Source: an uncultured Campylobacter sp.
GTDB lineage: Bacteria > Campylobacterota > Campylobacteria > Campylobacterales > Campylobacteraceae
Direction: 5' to 3'
DNA: 10,330 nucleotides
NCBI RefSeq assembly: GCF_938045775.1
Contig: NZ_CALIBH010000183.1
Span: 1 to 10,330 of the forward strand
The notes below the pieces were generated by a model. It had not been told where the DNA came from. It ran no database searches and worked only from the letters and a program-made list of their open reading frames with translations. Positions 1 to 6,263 of this stretch are shown here, one piece after another. The translations under genes and the position numbers were made by a program. Each line of letters begins with the position of its first letter. Within the stretch, counting starts at the first letter, position 1.

Positions 1-20
1 AAAACTTATAGGAGAGTAGA

Positions 21-155
21 GTGCAAAACATTACTTTGCAAGAAAAGCTGGATCTACAGGGCGTCTTTCGCGTTATTTATGAGAAAAAAGAGTCGAAATT
101 TGCGATCTTTTACAAGGCGCTTTTGAAAAAATTTTTTAAAAATTTTAAAAAATGA
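21..155 (+). CDS. Small basic protein of unknown function, 44 aa
   Basis: I do not recognise this protein. It starts at GTG, preceded by a clear Shine-Dalgarno AGGAGAG at 10-16. It encodes 44 residues with an amphipathic first half (LQEKLDLQGVFRVIYEKKES) and a Lys/Phe-rich tail (ALLKKFFKNFKK). No Cys pair, signal peptide or convincing transmembrane helix is visible. A stop codon TAG at 9-11 or 17-19 could be the end of an upstream gene outside the window, so this may be the last gene of an operon entering from the left. The A/T-only tail at 125-152 is almost palindromic but also codes for the C-terminus. The strong ribosome-binding site and coherent composition argue for a real gene; its small size keeps confidence moderate. 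Confidence 0.55.
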   Translation: MQNITLQEKLDLQGVFRVIYEKKESKFAIFYKALLKKFFKNFKK

Positions 156-519
156 GCGCCATTCGGGAGCATATTATTATGTTTCCCAGCGGCAAATACA
201 GATCGCGTTTGTAGCGCAGATATCTCTTTCTTGCGCTGCGGCCGCGCGCGGCATTCTTTGACACAAGGCTTAAATGAATGCCGCCAACCTCTCTCGCTTT
301 AAAATTTTGATTTACTTGTTTACTTTTTGGGTGCCGGCCGATTTGATTCCAAATTTTATACTTCGGCATATACGATCTTAAATTTAACTCGCAATCGCTT
401 CTTAAAATTTGATTTAGTGCCTATAAATTTTGATATAAATTCTGCGCGCCAGCAAAGCCGCCGGATGAAATAAATTTAATTCAAGACAAAGCGAAGTAAG
501 GCTTCCCCTGGCAAACGTA

Positions 520-546
520 GCTCGATGAATCAAAATTTAATCGAGC
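520..546. repeat. Inverted repeat, 7-bp perfect stem
   Basis: GCTCGAT (520-526) and ATCGAGC (540-546) are perfect reverse complements around a 13-base A/T-rich loop. No T-run follows on either strand, so this does not look like an intrinsic terminator. It lies in the gene-free region, and its role is unknown. Confidence 0.4.
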
Positions 547-713
547 ACTGGTGTGCCGGAATTTTAAACTCAAACGAAATAAATTTACCCGTAGCAGGAG
601 CCGGCGCGCATACGGGCAGATGAGGAGCTCGGCAAAGGCGGCTTAAATTCGGCTTCGATCAAAGGCGATTAAATAGCGTTTTATAAAAACTAAGGCAGCT
701 CAGAAAAGAAGGA

Positions 714-857
714 TTTTAATCAAAAGATGGGGCAAGCCGTGCGCGAGAAAAGGCTTTAATCAAAAGATAGTTAAGCTGGGCTTTTAATCGGAAGCAGGAG
801 AAGTGCGAGCAAAAATTTTAATGAAAGGAGGCGGCAAACTAGGACTTTAATCAAAAG
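714..857 (+). repeat. Five degenerate copies of a 13-base motif, YTTTAATCAAAAG
   Basis: Copies start at 714 (TTTTAATCAAAAG), 754 (CTTTAATCAAAAG), 782 (TTTTAATCGGAAG), 816 (TTTTAATGAAAGG) and 845 (CTTTAATCAAAAG). Intervals are 40, 28, 34 and 29 bases, and the spacers are purine-rich and unrelated in sequence. Irregular spacing and decay of the middle copies rule out a CRISPR array. It could be a decayed tandem repeat, perhaps once coding, or a cluster of protein-binding sites. Confidence 0.5.
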
Positions 858-1000
858 CAAAGGCAGCCTAGCCGTGGAAGCTTTGGTTAAAGCAAAATAA
901 GACCCGCACTACTTTTACTGCACCAAATATTTTTCCAAAAACTCTCTTTGGCGAAATCCAAGCCCAATCCGCACCGCAAATTCCGTCAAATTCTTAAAAT

Positions 1001-1903
1001 TTAACCCTTTTTCTTATCCTTCTTGTTCTTGCGGGAGGGGCTTTCCAGCTTGCGCCAAGCCTCGCTTTTTTGGCTATCCTCCATTAGGACTATCTCCCTG
1101 GTGCCGTTTCGCACGAGGTTTGGATCCACTGCAAGCTCCTTCGCACCAATTTTTTCGGGATAGTCTATGCGTGAGAGGATGCAGCGGAAGGCGTTTAGTC
1201 GCGCGATCTTTTTGTCGTTGCTATCAAGGATCGTCCACGGCGCAAACTCGGTATTTGAAGCGAGCAGCATCGAGTATTTTGCGAGCGTGTATTGATTCCA
1301 CAGCTCCTGCGATCTCGCATCCACCGGCGAGAGTTTATACTGCTTCAGCGGGTCGGTGCGGCGCGATTCGAAGCGCCTTTTTTGCTCCTCTTTGGAGACC
1401 GAAAAGTAAAATTTAAACAAAATTATCCCCGCACTTACCAAAAGCTCCTCAAATTTAGGCACTTGGCGCAGGAAATCTTTATGCTCGGCGTGGGTGCAAA
1501 AGCCCATCACCGGCTCAACCATCGCGCGGTTGTACCAGCTGCGGTCAAAGATCGCAATCTCGCCGCCGCTGGGTAGGTGCGCGACGTAGCGCTGGAAGTA
1601 CCATTGAGTCTTTTCGACGTTGCTCGGCTTTTCGAGCGCTACGATGCGGCATCCGCGCGGATTTAGATGCTCGGTTAAACGCTTGATCGTGCCGCCTTTG
1701 CCCGCCGCATCGCGCCCCTCCATCAAAATCAAAATTTTTAGCCCCTTCTCTTTTACGAATTTTTGCAGCTTCAAAAGCTCGATCTGGTATCTCTCAAGCA
1801 GCGTTTCGTAGTCTTTGAACGAGATTTTTTCGTACTTTGAGCTTTTAAATTCTATCTCTTTCAGTGCTATTTCGCCTGTTTCGGTTTTGATCTCTTTGCT
1901 CAT
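1001..1903 (-). CDS. ppk2: Polyphosphate kinase 2 (PPK2), single-domain class I type
   Basis: PPK2 enzymes transfer phosphate between inorganic polyphosphate and nucleotides, mainly making GTP or ATP from the diphosphates, in the cytoplasm. The 300-residue protein shows the family in order: Walker A GRDAAGKGG at 63-71, the conserved QWYFQRYVAHLP near 100-111, Walker B-like FDRSWYNR at 119-126 with Asp120, then VMGFC at 132-136. The lid follows, with RRTDPLKQYKLSPVD at 181-195 and APWTILDSNDKK at 221-232. Single-domain length and these motifs match class I PPK2. The C-terminus is a Lys-rich tail (RKNKKDKKKG). The ATG start has a strong AGGAGG (complement of 1908-1913) four bases upstream. It diverges from dsbD, a pairing I recall from C. 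jejuni (Cj0603c/Cj0604). The preferred nucleotide cannot be read from sequence alone. Confidence 0.95.
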   Translation of the reverse strand: MSKEIKTETGEIALKEIEFKSSKYEKISFKDYETLLERYQIELLKLQKFVKEKGLKILILMEGRDAAGKGGTIKRLTEHLNPRGCRIVALEKPSNVEKTQWYFQRYVAHLPSGGEIAIFDRSWYNRAMVEPVMGFCTHAEHKDFLRQVPKFEELLVSAGIILFKFYFSVSKEEQKRRFESRRTDPLKQYKLSPVDARSQELWNQYTLAKYSMLLASNTEFAPWTILDSNDKKIARLNAFRCILSRIDYPEKIGAKELAVDPNLVRNGTREIVLMEDSQKSEAWRKLESPSRKNKKDKKKG

Positions 1904-1927
1904 ATCGCCTCCTAAAAATTTTAAGGA

Positions 1928-1933
1928 ATTTTA
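1928..1933 (-). promoter_or_regulatory. Putative -10 element for ppk2
   Basis: On the minus strand this reads TAAAAT, preceded by a T-run and TG (TTTTTTGTAAAAT). That is the extended -10 arrangement typical of Campylobacter sigma-70 promoters. Transcription would start near 1921, giving a leader of about 18 bases that just includes the AGGAGG site. Confidence 0.45.
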
Positions 1934-1978
1934 CAAAAAAGTTCTTTATATTACACTATAAATTCATACTTATTACGT

Positions 1979-1984
1979 TAGAAT
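1979..1984 (+). promoter_or_regulatory. Putative -10 element for dsbD-hisB
   Basis: TAGAAT, preceded by an A/T-rich stretch, sits 28 bases before the TTG start of dsbD. A start site near 1990 would leave a short leader containing AAGGA at 2001-2005. It resembles the TAGAAT found at 4727. The divergent ppk2 -10 lies about 45 bases away, so the two promoters share one short control region. Confidence 0.45.
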
Positions 1985-2011
1985 GTAGGAAAAAATTTCA
2001 AAGGATAAAAT

Positions 2012-3985
2012 TTGATCAGATCACTTATTTTGGCAGCGTTTCTTCTTTTAGGCTTGGGCGCCGAGCCCCTGAAACCCTCCGATGCGTTCAAGCTTAACGC
2101 GGCGGCGCAAAGCGATGGCGTAACGCTAAGCTTTGATATCGCGGACGGGGTCTATCTCTATCAAAACGAGATAAAAATTTTCATTGGCGGCGCGGAGGTA
2201 ACGAATTTAATAAATTTGCCCGCCGCGACCGAATACAAGGATTATAAAATTTACGAGGGCAAATTTAGTATCGCCGTGCCTTTGGGCCTCGTGCTTGCAA
2301 ATGCCGCAGACAGCGATGATTTCGTACTTAACGGCGATTTTTTGGGCTGCACGAAGTCGGGCTTTTGCTATCAGCCGCAGCAGTTCGGCTTTAGCTTCAA
2401 GCGCGTGGTGGAGGGCTATGAGATCAGCAAAATTTCAAACTCCGAGCTGAAAAGATACCGAAGCGGCGTAAATTTCGCGCAGATTTCTGCCGCAGACAGC
2501 GCGCAGAGCGGGGCTGTAAATTTTAAAAGCAATACTACAGCAGCGGGCGCAGAGACAGATTCCATGGCGGACTCTCACGTAGTGGGAAATTCCGCGGCAA
2601 GCTCGGCGGAAAGCGCTGCTTTAAATTCCGACGAAACCTCCGCGCAAAAAACTTCTCGCGGCGCAAATTCCATCTCCGAACAGGATAAAATTTTAAACGT
2701 TCTTAGCGGCAAAAGCTTCATCGCCGCGATCGCGCTGTTTTTCGGCTACGGCGTGCTGCTCTCGCTAAGTCCTTGCGTCTATCCGCTCATCCCGATCCTC
2801 TCGTCGATCATCGTGGCGAAAACTTCCTCGAAGCCGAGCGCGAAAAAAAGCCTCGCCGTAAGTCTCGCGTATATTTTCGGGATGGCGAGCTCGTATGCGA
2901 TTTTAGGGGCATTCGTGGCGGTTTTCGGGCAAAATTTACAGGGCCTGCTGCAAACTCCGCCCGCGCTGATTTTAACCTCGCTCATATTCGCCGCGCTCGC
3001 GTTTTCTATGTTTGGATTTTATGAGATTCGCTTGCCTGCACGCTTTCAAAGCTTCTTAAATAGCAAAAGCGAAAATGCTGGCGGCCTGATCGGAGTTTTT
3101 TCGATGGGGCTTATCTCGGCGCTCGTCGTATCGCCGTGTATCTCCGCTCCGCTTGCGGGCGCGCTCGTTTACATTGCGGGCAGCGGCGACATCCTGCTGG
3201 GCGCAGCGGCTCTTTTTGCGCTGGGGCTCGGAAGTGGCGCGCTGCTGCTTGTAGTTGGGCTTGGCGGCGCATTGCCTAGGCCCGGAGCTTGGATGGAGGC
3301 GGTGCCTAAAATTTTTGGCTTTTTGCTGCTTTTTACGGCGGTGTGGATTTCGCGCACGCTCATCGGCGAAAATTTAAGCCTGCTGATTTACGCGGTTTTA
3401 GGCGCGATCTTCGCAGGATTTTTGGGGCTATTTGACAGCGGCGCGGGCGGGATCAAGCGCGCTTTAGCCCTTGTGGTCGCTTTGTATTCGGCGCTGCTGC
3501 TCGCGGGCTTTGCCAGCGGTGCGAAAGATTTTTCCAGGCCGCTTGGTAATCTAATTCCGCAAAATGCGAGATATTTTGAGGGCGATTTGGGCGGCAAGGG
3601 CTTGCAGGCAGGTAAAATTTCTAGCGCTCAAAATTTTAGCGGCGCGCATTTTTCGTTTGTACGCGATCTGGCGCAGCTGCAGGGCGAAATAGAAAATTCC
3701 AAAAAGCCCGTGATAGTCGATTTTTGGGCTAGCTGGTGTAAAAATTGCGAGCAGAGCGAGCGAGCGTTTGCAGATCCTGCGCTTGCCGGCGCGCTTGATA
3801 AATTTAGCCTTTTAAAGATTGATCTCAGCGAAGATAGCGAGCAAAATAGGGCGATAAAAACGCATTTTAACGTATTCGGTCCGCCTACGATTCTGTTTTT
3901 TAAAGAGGGCGCCGAGATTGCGAGCCTGCGCCAGATCGGCAGCGTAAATTCCGAAAAGCTGGCTGAGATTTTAACCGAAATTTAG
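2012..3985 (+). CDS. dsbD: Thiol:disulfide interchange protein DsbD
   Basis: DsbD carries electrons from cytoplasmic thioredoxin across the inner membrane to periplasmic thiol reductants, serving disulfide isomerisation and cytochrome c maturation. The 657 residues contain a signal peptide (about 1-17). An N-terminal periplasmic domain follows, with Cys113 and Cys119 in GCTKSGFC. A multi-helix membrane core (about 235-500) carries the catalytic Cys255 (LSPCVYP) and Cys376 (VSPCISAP). A C-terminal thioredoxin domain has WCKNC (Cys576/Cys579) and the cis-proline region GPPT. All six redox cysteines are present. The start is TTG, supported by AAGGA at 2001-2005 six bases upstream and by a good signal peptide immediately after. 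An unusual Ala/Ser/Asn-rich linker occupies about 155-222. hisB follows after 48 bases and is probably cotranscribed. Confidence 0.96.
   Translation: MIRSLILAAFLLLGLGAEPLKPSDAFKLNAAAQSDGVTLSFDIADGVYLYQNEIKIFIGGAEVTNLINLPAATEYKDYKIYEGKFSIAVPLGLVLANAADSDDFVLNGDFLGCTKSGFCYQPQQFGFSFKRVVEGYEISKISNSELKRYRSGVNFAQISAADSAQSGAVNFKSNTTAAGAETDSMADSHVVGNSAASSAESAALNSDETSAQKTSRGANSISEQDKILNVLSGKSFIAAIALFFGYGVLLSLSPCVYPLIPILSSIIVAKTSSKPSAKKSLAVSLAYIFGMASSYAILGAFVAVFGQNLQGLLQTPPALILTSLIFAALAFSMFGFYEIRLPARFQSFLNSKSENAGGLIGVFSMGLISALVVSPCISAPLAGALVYIAGSGDILLGAAALFALGLGSGALLLVVGLGGALPRPGAWMEAVPKIFGFLLLFTAVWISRTLIGENLSLLIYAVLGAIFAGFLGLFDSGAGGIKRALALVVALYSALLLAGFASGAKDFSRPLGNLIPQNARYFEGDLGGKGLQAGKISSAQNFSGAHFSFVRDLAQLQGEIENSKKPVIVDFWASWCKNCEQSERAFADPALAGALDKFSLLKIDLSEDSEQNRAIKTHFNVFGPPTILFFKEGAEIASLRQIGSVNSEKLAEILTEI
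2474..2677 (+). other. Low-complexity linker segment within dsbD
   Basis: Residues about 155-222 of DsbD, between the first periplasmic domain and the membrane core, are rich in Ala, Ser, Asn and acidic residues and lack predicted structure (for example AADSAQSG, AASSAESAALNS). Composition and small words (AADS, ALNS) resemble the inserts in EngB and the acetyltransferase in this window. A linker is expected at this point in DsbD, so only its length and composition are unusual. Confidence 0.6.
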
Positions 3986-4033
3986 TGAAATTTAGATAGA
4001 TTTCAAACAAAATTTAGTTTTAAGGATTGCGCG

Positions 4034-4612
4034 ATGATAAGCAAAAATAGGGCTACGAAAGAGACTAAAATCGAGCTGGAGCTGGAGCTTTACGGGCGTG
4101 GCTCGGCGCAGATACAAACGGACATCGGTTTTTTTGATCATATGCTTAGCGCGTTTGCCAAGCACGCGTGGATCGATCTGAGCTTGCGCTGCGAGGGCGA
4201 TTTGCAGGTCGATTTTCACCACAGCGTCGAGGACTGCGGCATCGTGCTCGGAAGCGCGATCAAAGAGGCGATCTATCCCGCGCAAAACATCGAGCGCTTC
4301 GGCGATAGCGTCGTCGTGATGGACGAAGCTGCCGTAAGCACCGCGCTTGATTTTTCTAATCGCGCGTTTTTGGTATTTGATTGCCCGAGCCTAAAGCGCG
4401 GTAAGATCGGCGAATTCGATGCCGAGCTCGTGGAGGAATTTTTCCGCGCTCTGGCTTTCAACGCAAATTTAACGCTGCATCTAAGCCAGATCCGCGGCGA
4501 AAATCTGCATCACGTAGCAGAAGCCGCGTTTAAGGCGTTTGCCGTCGCATTTCGTCGCGCGATAAGTATCAACGAGCGCGCCGGCGTGCCTAGCACTAAG
4601 GGCGTTTTATAG
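4034..4612 (+). CDS. hisB: Imidazoleglycerol-phosphate dehydratase, monofunctional
   Basis: HisB removes water from imidazole glycerol phosphate to give imidazole acetol phosphate in histidine synthesis, using a metal cluster in a 24-subunit shell. Visible signatures are FFDHML at 33-38, the first metal motif FHHSVED at 61-67, MDEA at 97-100, DFSNRAF at 106-112, the second motif LHHVAEAAF at 158-166, and the conserved C-terminal GVPSTKG. At 192 residues it is a monofunctional dehydratase, without the N-terminal histidinol-phosphatase domain of the fused HisNB that I recall from C. jejuni. The ATG start has AAGGA at 4022-4026. No other his genes are nearby. It sits 48 bases after dsbD and probably shares that promoter. 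Identity is secure; the operon assignment is inference. Confidence 0.96.
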   Translation: MISKNRATKETKIELELELYGRGSAQIQTDIGFFDHMLSAFAKHAWIDLSLRCEGDLQVDFHHSVEDCGIVLGSAIKEAIYPAQNIERFGDSVVVMDEAAVSTALDFSNRAFLVFDCPSLKRGKIGEFDAELVEEFFRALAFNANLTLHLSQIRGENLHHVAEAAFKAFAVAFRRAISINERAGVPSTKGVL

Positions 4613-4624
4613 CGGCAAATGCGC

Positions 4625-4645
4625 GCTAAATTTAGCAAAATTAGC
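4625..4645 (+). repeat. Hairpin downstream of hisB
   Basis: GCTAAATTT (4625-4633) pairs with AAAATTAGC (4637-4645) around the 3-base loop AGC, with 8 of 9 pairs matched. Positions 4625-4636 also form the palindrome GCTAAATTTAGC. It lies 13 bases after the hisB stop, where a terminator is expected, but the stem is A/T-rich and no T-run follows, so terminator function is doubtful. Confidence 0.35.
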
Positions 4646-4655
4646 AATTCGCGGT

Positions 4656-4685
4656 TTTGAAATTTTATCGACGTTTGAAATTTTA
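4656..4685 (+). repeat. Direct repeat TTTGAAATTTTA, two copies 18 bases apart
   Basis: Identical 12-mers at 4656-4667 and 4674-4685 lie upstream of the putative promoter at 4722-4732. An 18-base interval is short of two full helical turns, and the word is common in this AAATTT-rich genome. A binding site is possible but unproven. Confidence 0.3.
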
Positions 4686-4721
4686 CTCTCGCCGCTCGCT
4701 TAAAATCCGCGAAATTCCGTC

Positions 4722-4732
4722 TTTGCTAGAAT
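4722..4732 (+). promoter_or_regulatory. Putative extended -10 promoter for the 4858-6177 gene cluster
   Basis: TTTGCTAGAAT has a TG-containing extension before the -10 hexamer TAGAAT (4727-4732), a good match to Campylobacter sigma-70 promoters. A start near 4740 would give a leader of about 118 bases before the ATG at 4858, and the first structure transcribed would be the hairpin at 4745-4782. Confidence 0.5.
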
Positions 4733-4744
4733 TGATTTGCAAAG

Positions 4745-4782
4745 GCGCGCCGCTTGGCTGAAATTTTAAACCAGCGGCGTGC
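4745..4782 (+). promoter_or_regulatory. Strong GC-rich stem-loop in the presumed 5' leader
   Basis: 4745-4757 pairs with 4771-4782 to give 12 pairs. There are three pairs next to the loop (TGG/CCA), a bulged T4754, six GC-only pairs (CGCCGC/GCGGCG), one G-T pair and two more GC pairs. The loop is 13 bases and A/T-rich (4758-4770). No T-run follows, so it is not a classical terminator. It begins about five bases after the predicted transcription start and could stabilise the message, regulate it, or be part of a small RNA. Confidence 0.45.
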
Positions 4783-4857
4783 GTATAGGCTGTCTAAAAT
4801 TTTGCGCTCGCATTGCGTCGAAATATCGCTTTGCGTATTAAATTTTGAAGGTGAGAT

Positions 4858-5082
4858 ATGGATTCTTTCTCGATTTTTATTTTCCTTTTGTTCGCGCTGC
4901 CGATCGTTTTGTTTATTTGGTTCGTCGTGCGTTTAGTAAAATTTATCAGATCAAAAAACGAACCCGCGCGCTGCAGAAAGGATAAAATTTTTCTGATCCT
5001 TTCTGCGCTTGCGCTTGCGTGTTCCACGGGCGCGGTGGTCGGCTTTTTATGGCTACTTGACCGCGCGCTTGCGCATATGTGA
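4858..5082 (+). CDS. Small two-helix membrane protein, unknown function
   Basis: I do not recognise this family. The 74 residues contain two hydrophobic helices, about 4-30 and 43-67, joined by a basic loop (RSKNEPARCRKDK) that should lie in the cytoplasm and place both ends outside. The ATG start has AAGGTGA at 4848-4854. It is the first gene after the putative promoter at 4722-4732 and its hairpin leader. It is followed after eight bases by another tiny membrane protein and then by a PstS-like binding protein, so the three are very likely one operon. This suggests a membrane partner for the binding protein, although neither small protein resembles an ABC permease. Reality as a gene is well supported; function is unknown. 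Confidence 0.75.
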   Translation: MDSFSIFIFLLFALPIVLFIWFVVRLVKFIRSKNEPARCRKDKIFLILSALALACSTGAVVGFLWLLDRALAHM

Positions 5083-5090
5083 GGCATAAA

Positions 5091-5228
5091 ATGAGCGATG
5101 AAATTTTTCAAAAAACGATCGCAGTAATAATTACGGCGTGGGCGATCAGCGTTTGCGCGCTAACCGCAGCGGCGCTGTATCTGCAGAGCAAATGCTCGAT
5201 CATCTCCTATATCGCGAACGGCAACTAA
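5091..5228 (+). CDS. Tiny single-helix membrane protein, 45 aa
   Basis: The 45-residue protein has a short acidic N-terminus (MSDEIFQK), one hydrophobic helix at about 9-31, and a short tail with Cys35 (LQSKCSIISYIANGN). A second cysteine, Cys22, is inside the helix. It starts at ATG with GAGG at 5081-5084 six bases upstream, overlapping the stop of the preceding gene. Its stop TAA is one base before the next ATG. This tight packing on both sides, plus a clean membrane helix, supports a real gene in the same operon as the flanking two. I do not recognise the family. It may be a small subunit or regulator of the adjacent PstS-like protein. Confidence 0.65.
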   Translation: MSDEIFQKTIAVIITAWAISVCALTAAALYLQSKCSIISYIANGN

Positions 5229-5229
5229 G

Positions 5230-6177
5230 ATGAAGCGTGCAATTATCGCCATTTTGCTGCTGCTTAGCTTGGCGGCTTTCGATTTTGCGTTTTACCGCCT
5301 CGTCGTGAAGCGATACGTAAATCAAAGCAGCGTCACGATGCAGGCTAAATCGATCGAGCTGCATAAATTTCTGCCGTTTGAGCAGGGCTCGCAGATTGTG
5401 CGTGTTAGCTCTAGCTTAAAGCTTAGCAGCGATCTGCCGATAATCGACGGAGCAGCCGCGCTATATCCGGTGTTTTCGGCGTTCGTCGCGGCGAACTATC
5501 CGAAGGAAAGCGTAGAATTTGACGGGCAAAATTTCACGAGTGCTAGCAGGCTTAAATTTAGCAATACCCGCGGCGCGTACAAGGCCATAAGCGACGGCGA
5601 GGCGGATCTCATTTTCGTCGCCGCACCTTCGAAGCAGCAGCTCGATTATGCGCGCGAAAAGGGCGCGCGCTTGCGCTTCGTGCCGATCGGGCTGGAGGCG
5701 TTCGTCTTTATCGTAAATGCGAATAACAAAGTATCTAATTTAACCGTGGATCAGGTGCGAGGGATCTATTCTGGGAAGTTTGACGATTGGTCGCAGCTAG
5801 GTGGCGAGCGTATGCGAATAGATGCCGTGCAGCGAAACACAGGCAGCGGCAGCCAGAGCGCGTTTTTGAAATTTATGGGCGAGACGCAGCCTAAGCGCAA
5901 GATCACGGGCTTTTTCGGCAGTGCAATCGGCTTTTCGTTTCGCTATTACGTCGAGGGGATCGTGCAAAACGGCGGCGTGAAGATGCTTAGCCTAAACGGC
6001 GCGTATCCGAATAAAGAAAATATCGCTAGCCGTAAATACCCGCTCGTAGCCGAAATTTACGCGGTTTACGATGAAAATAACAAAAACGAAAATATCCGCA
6101 TCTTGATAGATTGGATCCTTTCGCCGCAGGGGCAAAGCATCATCGAAAATAGCGGCTACGTGCCGATTAAGGGCTAA
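5230..6177 (+). CDS. Membrane-anchored PstS-like (phosphate-type) binding protein
   Basis: This is a periplasmic type-2 solute-binding protein related to PstS. Features are a hydrophobic N-terminal segment at about 3-24 without a lipobox Cys, which suggests an uncleaved anchor or signal peptide. The first ligand-loop region is DGAAALYPVFSAF at 73-85, followed by a GEADLIFVAAPS segment at 123-134 and the anion-binding loop NTGSGSQSAF at 203-212. The C-terminus WILSPQGQSIIENSGYVPI is typical of the family. Length 315 fits. No pstC, pstA, pstB or phoU lies nearby; instead it follows two tiny membrane proteins, with one base between the previous stop and its ATG. It may sense or scavenge phosphate, or act in another envelope process. 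Ligand identity is inferred from the family. Confidence 0.85.
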   Translation: MKRAIIAILLLLSLAAFDFAFYRLVVKRYVNQSSVTMQAKSIELHKFLPFEQGSQIVRVSSSLKLSSDLPIIDGAAALYPVFSAFVAANYPKESVEFDGQNFTSASRLKFSNTRGAYKAISDGEADLIFVAAPSKQQLDYAREKGARLRFVPIGLEAFVFIVNANNKVSNLTVDQVRGIYSGKFDDWSQLGGERMRIDAVQRNTGSGSQSAFLKFMGETQPKRKITGFFGSAIGFSFRYYVEGIVQNGGVKMLSLNGAYPNKENIASRKYPLVAEIYAVYDENNKNENIRILIDWILSPQGQSIIENSGYVPIKG

Positions 6178-6229
6178 GATCGCGGCTTAAATTTATATGG
6201 CATTTGCCAAAAATTCAGCCAAATTTCGT

Positions 6230-6235
6230 TAAAAT
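6230..6235 (+). promoter_or_regulatory. Possible -10 element for the kdsC-mrdA operon
   Basis: TAAAAT in the context TTTCGTTAAAATC resembles a Campylobacter -10. It would start transcription near 6242, downstream of the TTG at 6204 and upstream of the GTG at 6264, which agrees with the shorter kdsC start. The word is common in this sequence, so the call is tentative. Confidence 0.35.
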
Positions 6236-6263
6236 CACAAAATTTCAAAAAACGGAAAACGAA

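Larger units (their letters stand above)
156..1000. other. Long gene-poor region between convergent genes
   Basis: About 845 bases separate the converging ends of the 44-aa gene and ppk2, which is long for this type of genome. Stops are dense in all plus frames beyond about 380, and no ribosome-binding site with a long frame was found. A plus-strand frame begins at ATG 152, overlapping the previous stop as ATGA. It runs 20 codons to TAG 212-214 and then stays open to a TGA at 275-277, which could be a decayed gene start. A minus-strand frame (145-369) has no ribosome-binding site. Within 467-900 there are recurring words (GAAATAAATTTA twice, TTTAATCAAAAG-like five times). The stretch near 629-671 would read like the low-complexity inserts in the proteins further right. 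I read it as decayed or accreted sequence; an unannotated RNA cannot be excluded. Confidence 0.5.

Noticed and set aside
145..369. Minus-strand frame of 74 codons in the gene-poor region
   Set aside because: It has no ribosome-binding site, its composition is unlike a typical protein, and it overlaps the end of the better-supported 44-aa gene. I treat it as chance.
714..857. Repeats considered as a CRISPR array
   Set aside because: The units are only 13 bases, intervals vary from 28 to 40, copies are degenerate, and no cas genes are present.
915..989. 24-codon minus-strand frame starting at TTG just beyond the ppk2 stop
   Set aside because: It is protein-like in composition but very short, with no convincing ribosome-binding site. 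I keep it as part of the gene-poor region.
4613..4700. Intrinsic terminator after hisB
   Set aside because: The hairpin at 4625-4645 is A/T-rich and lacks a T-run, so I list it only as a repeat.
4754..4936. Plus-strand 60-codon frame overlapping the 74-aa gene
   Set aside because: Its TTG start lies inside the leader hairpin without a ribosome-binding site, and it runs out of frame through the better-supported membrane protein gene.
1001..6177. Idea of a phosphate/polyphosphate regulon linking ppk2 and the PstS-like gene
   Set aside because: They are on opposite strands, over 3 kb apart and separated by dsbD and hisB. I saw no shared Pho-box-like direct repeats.
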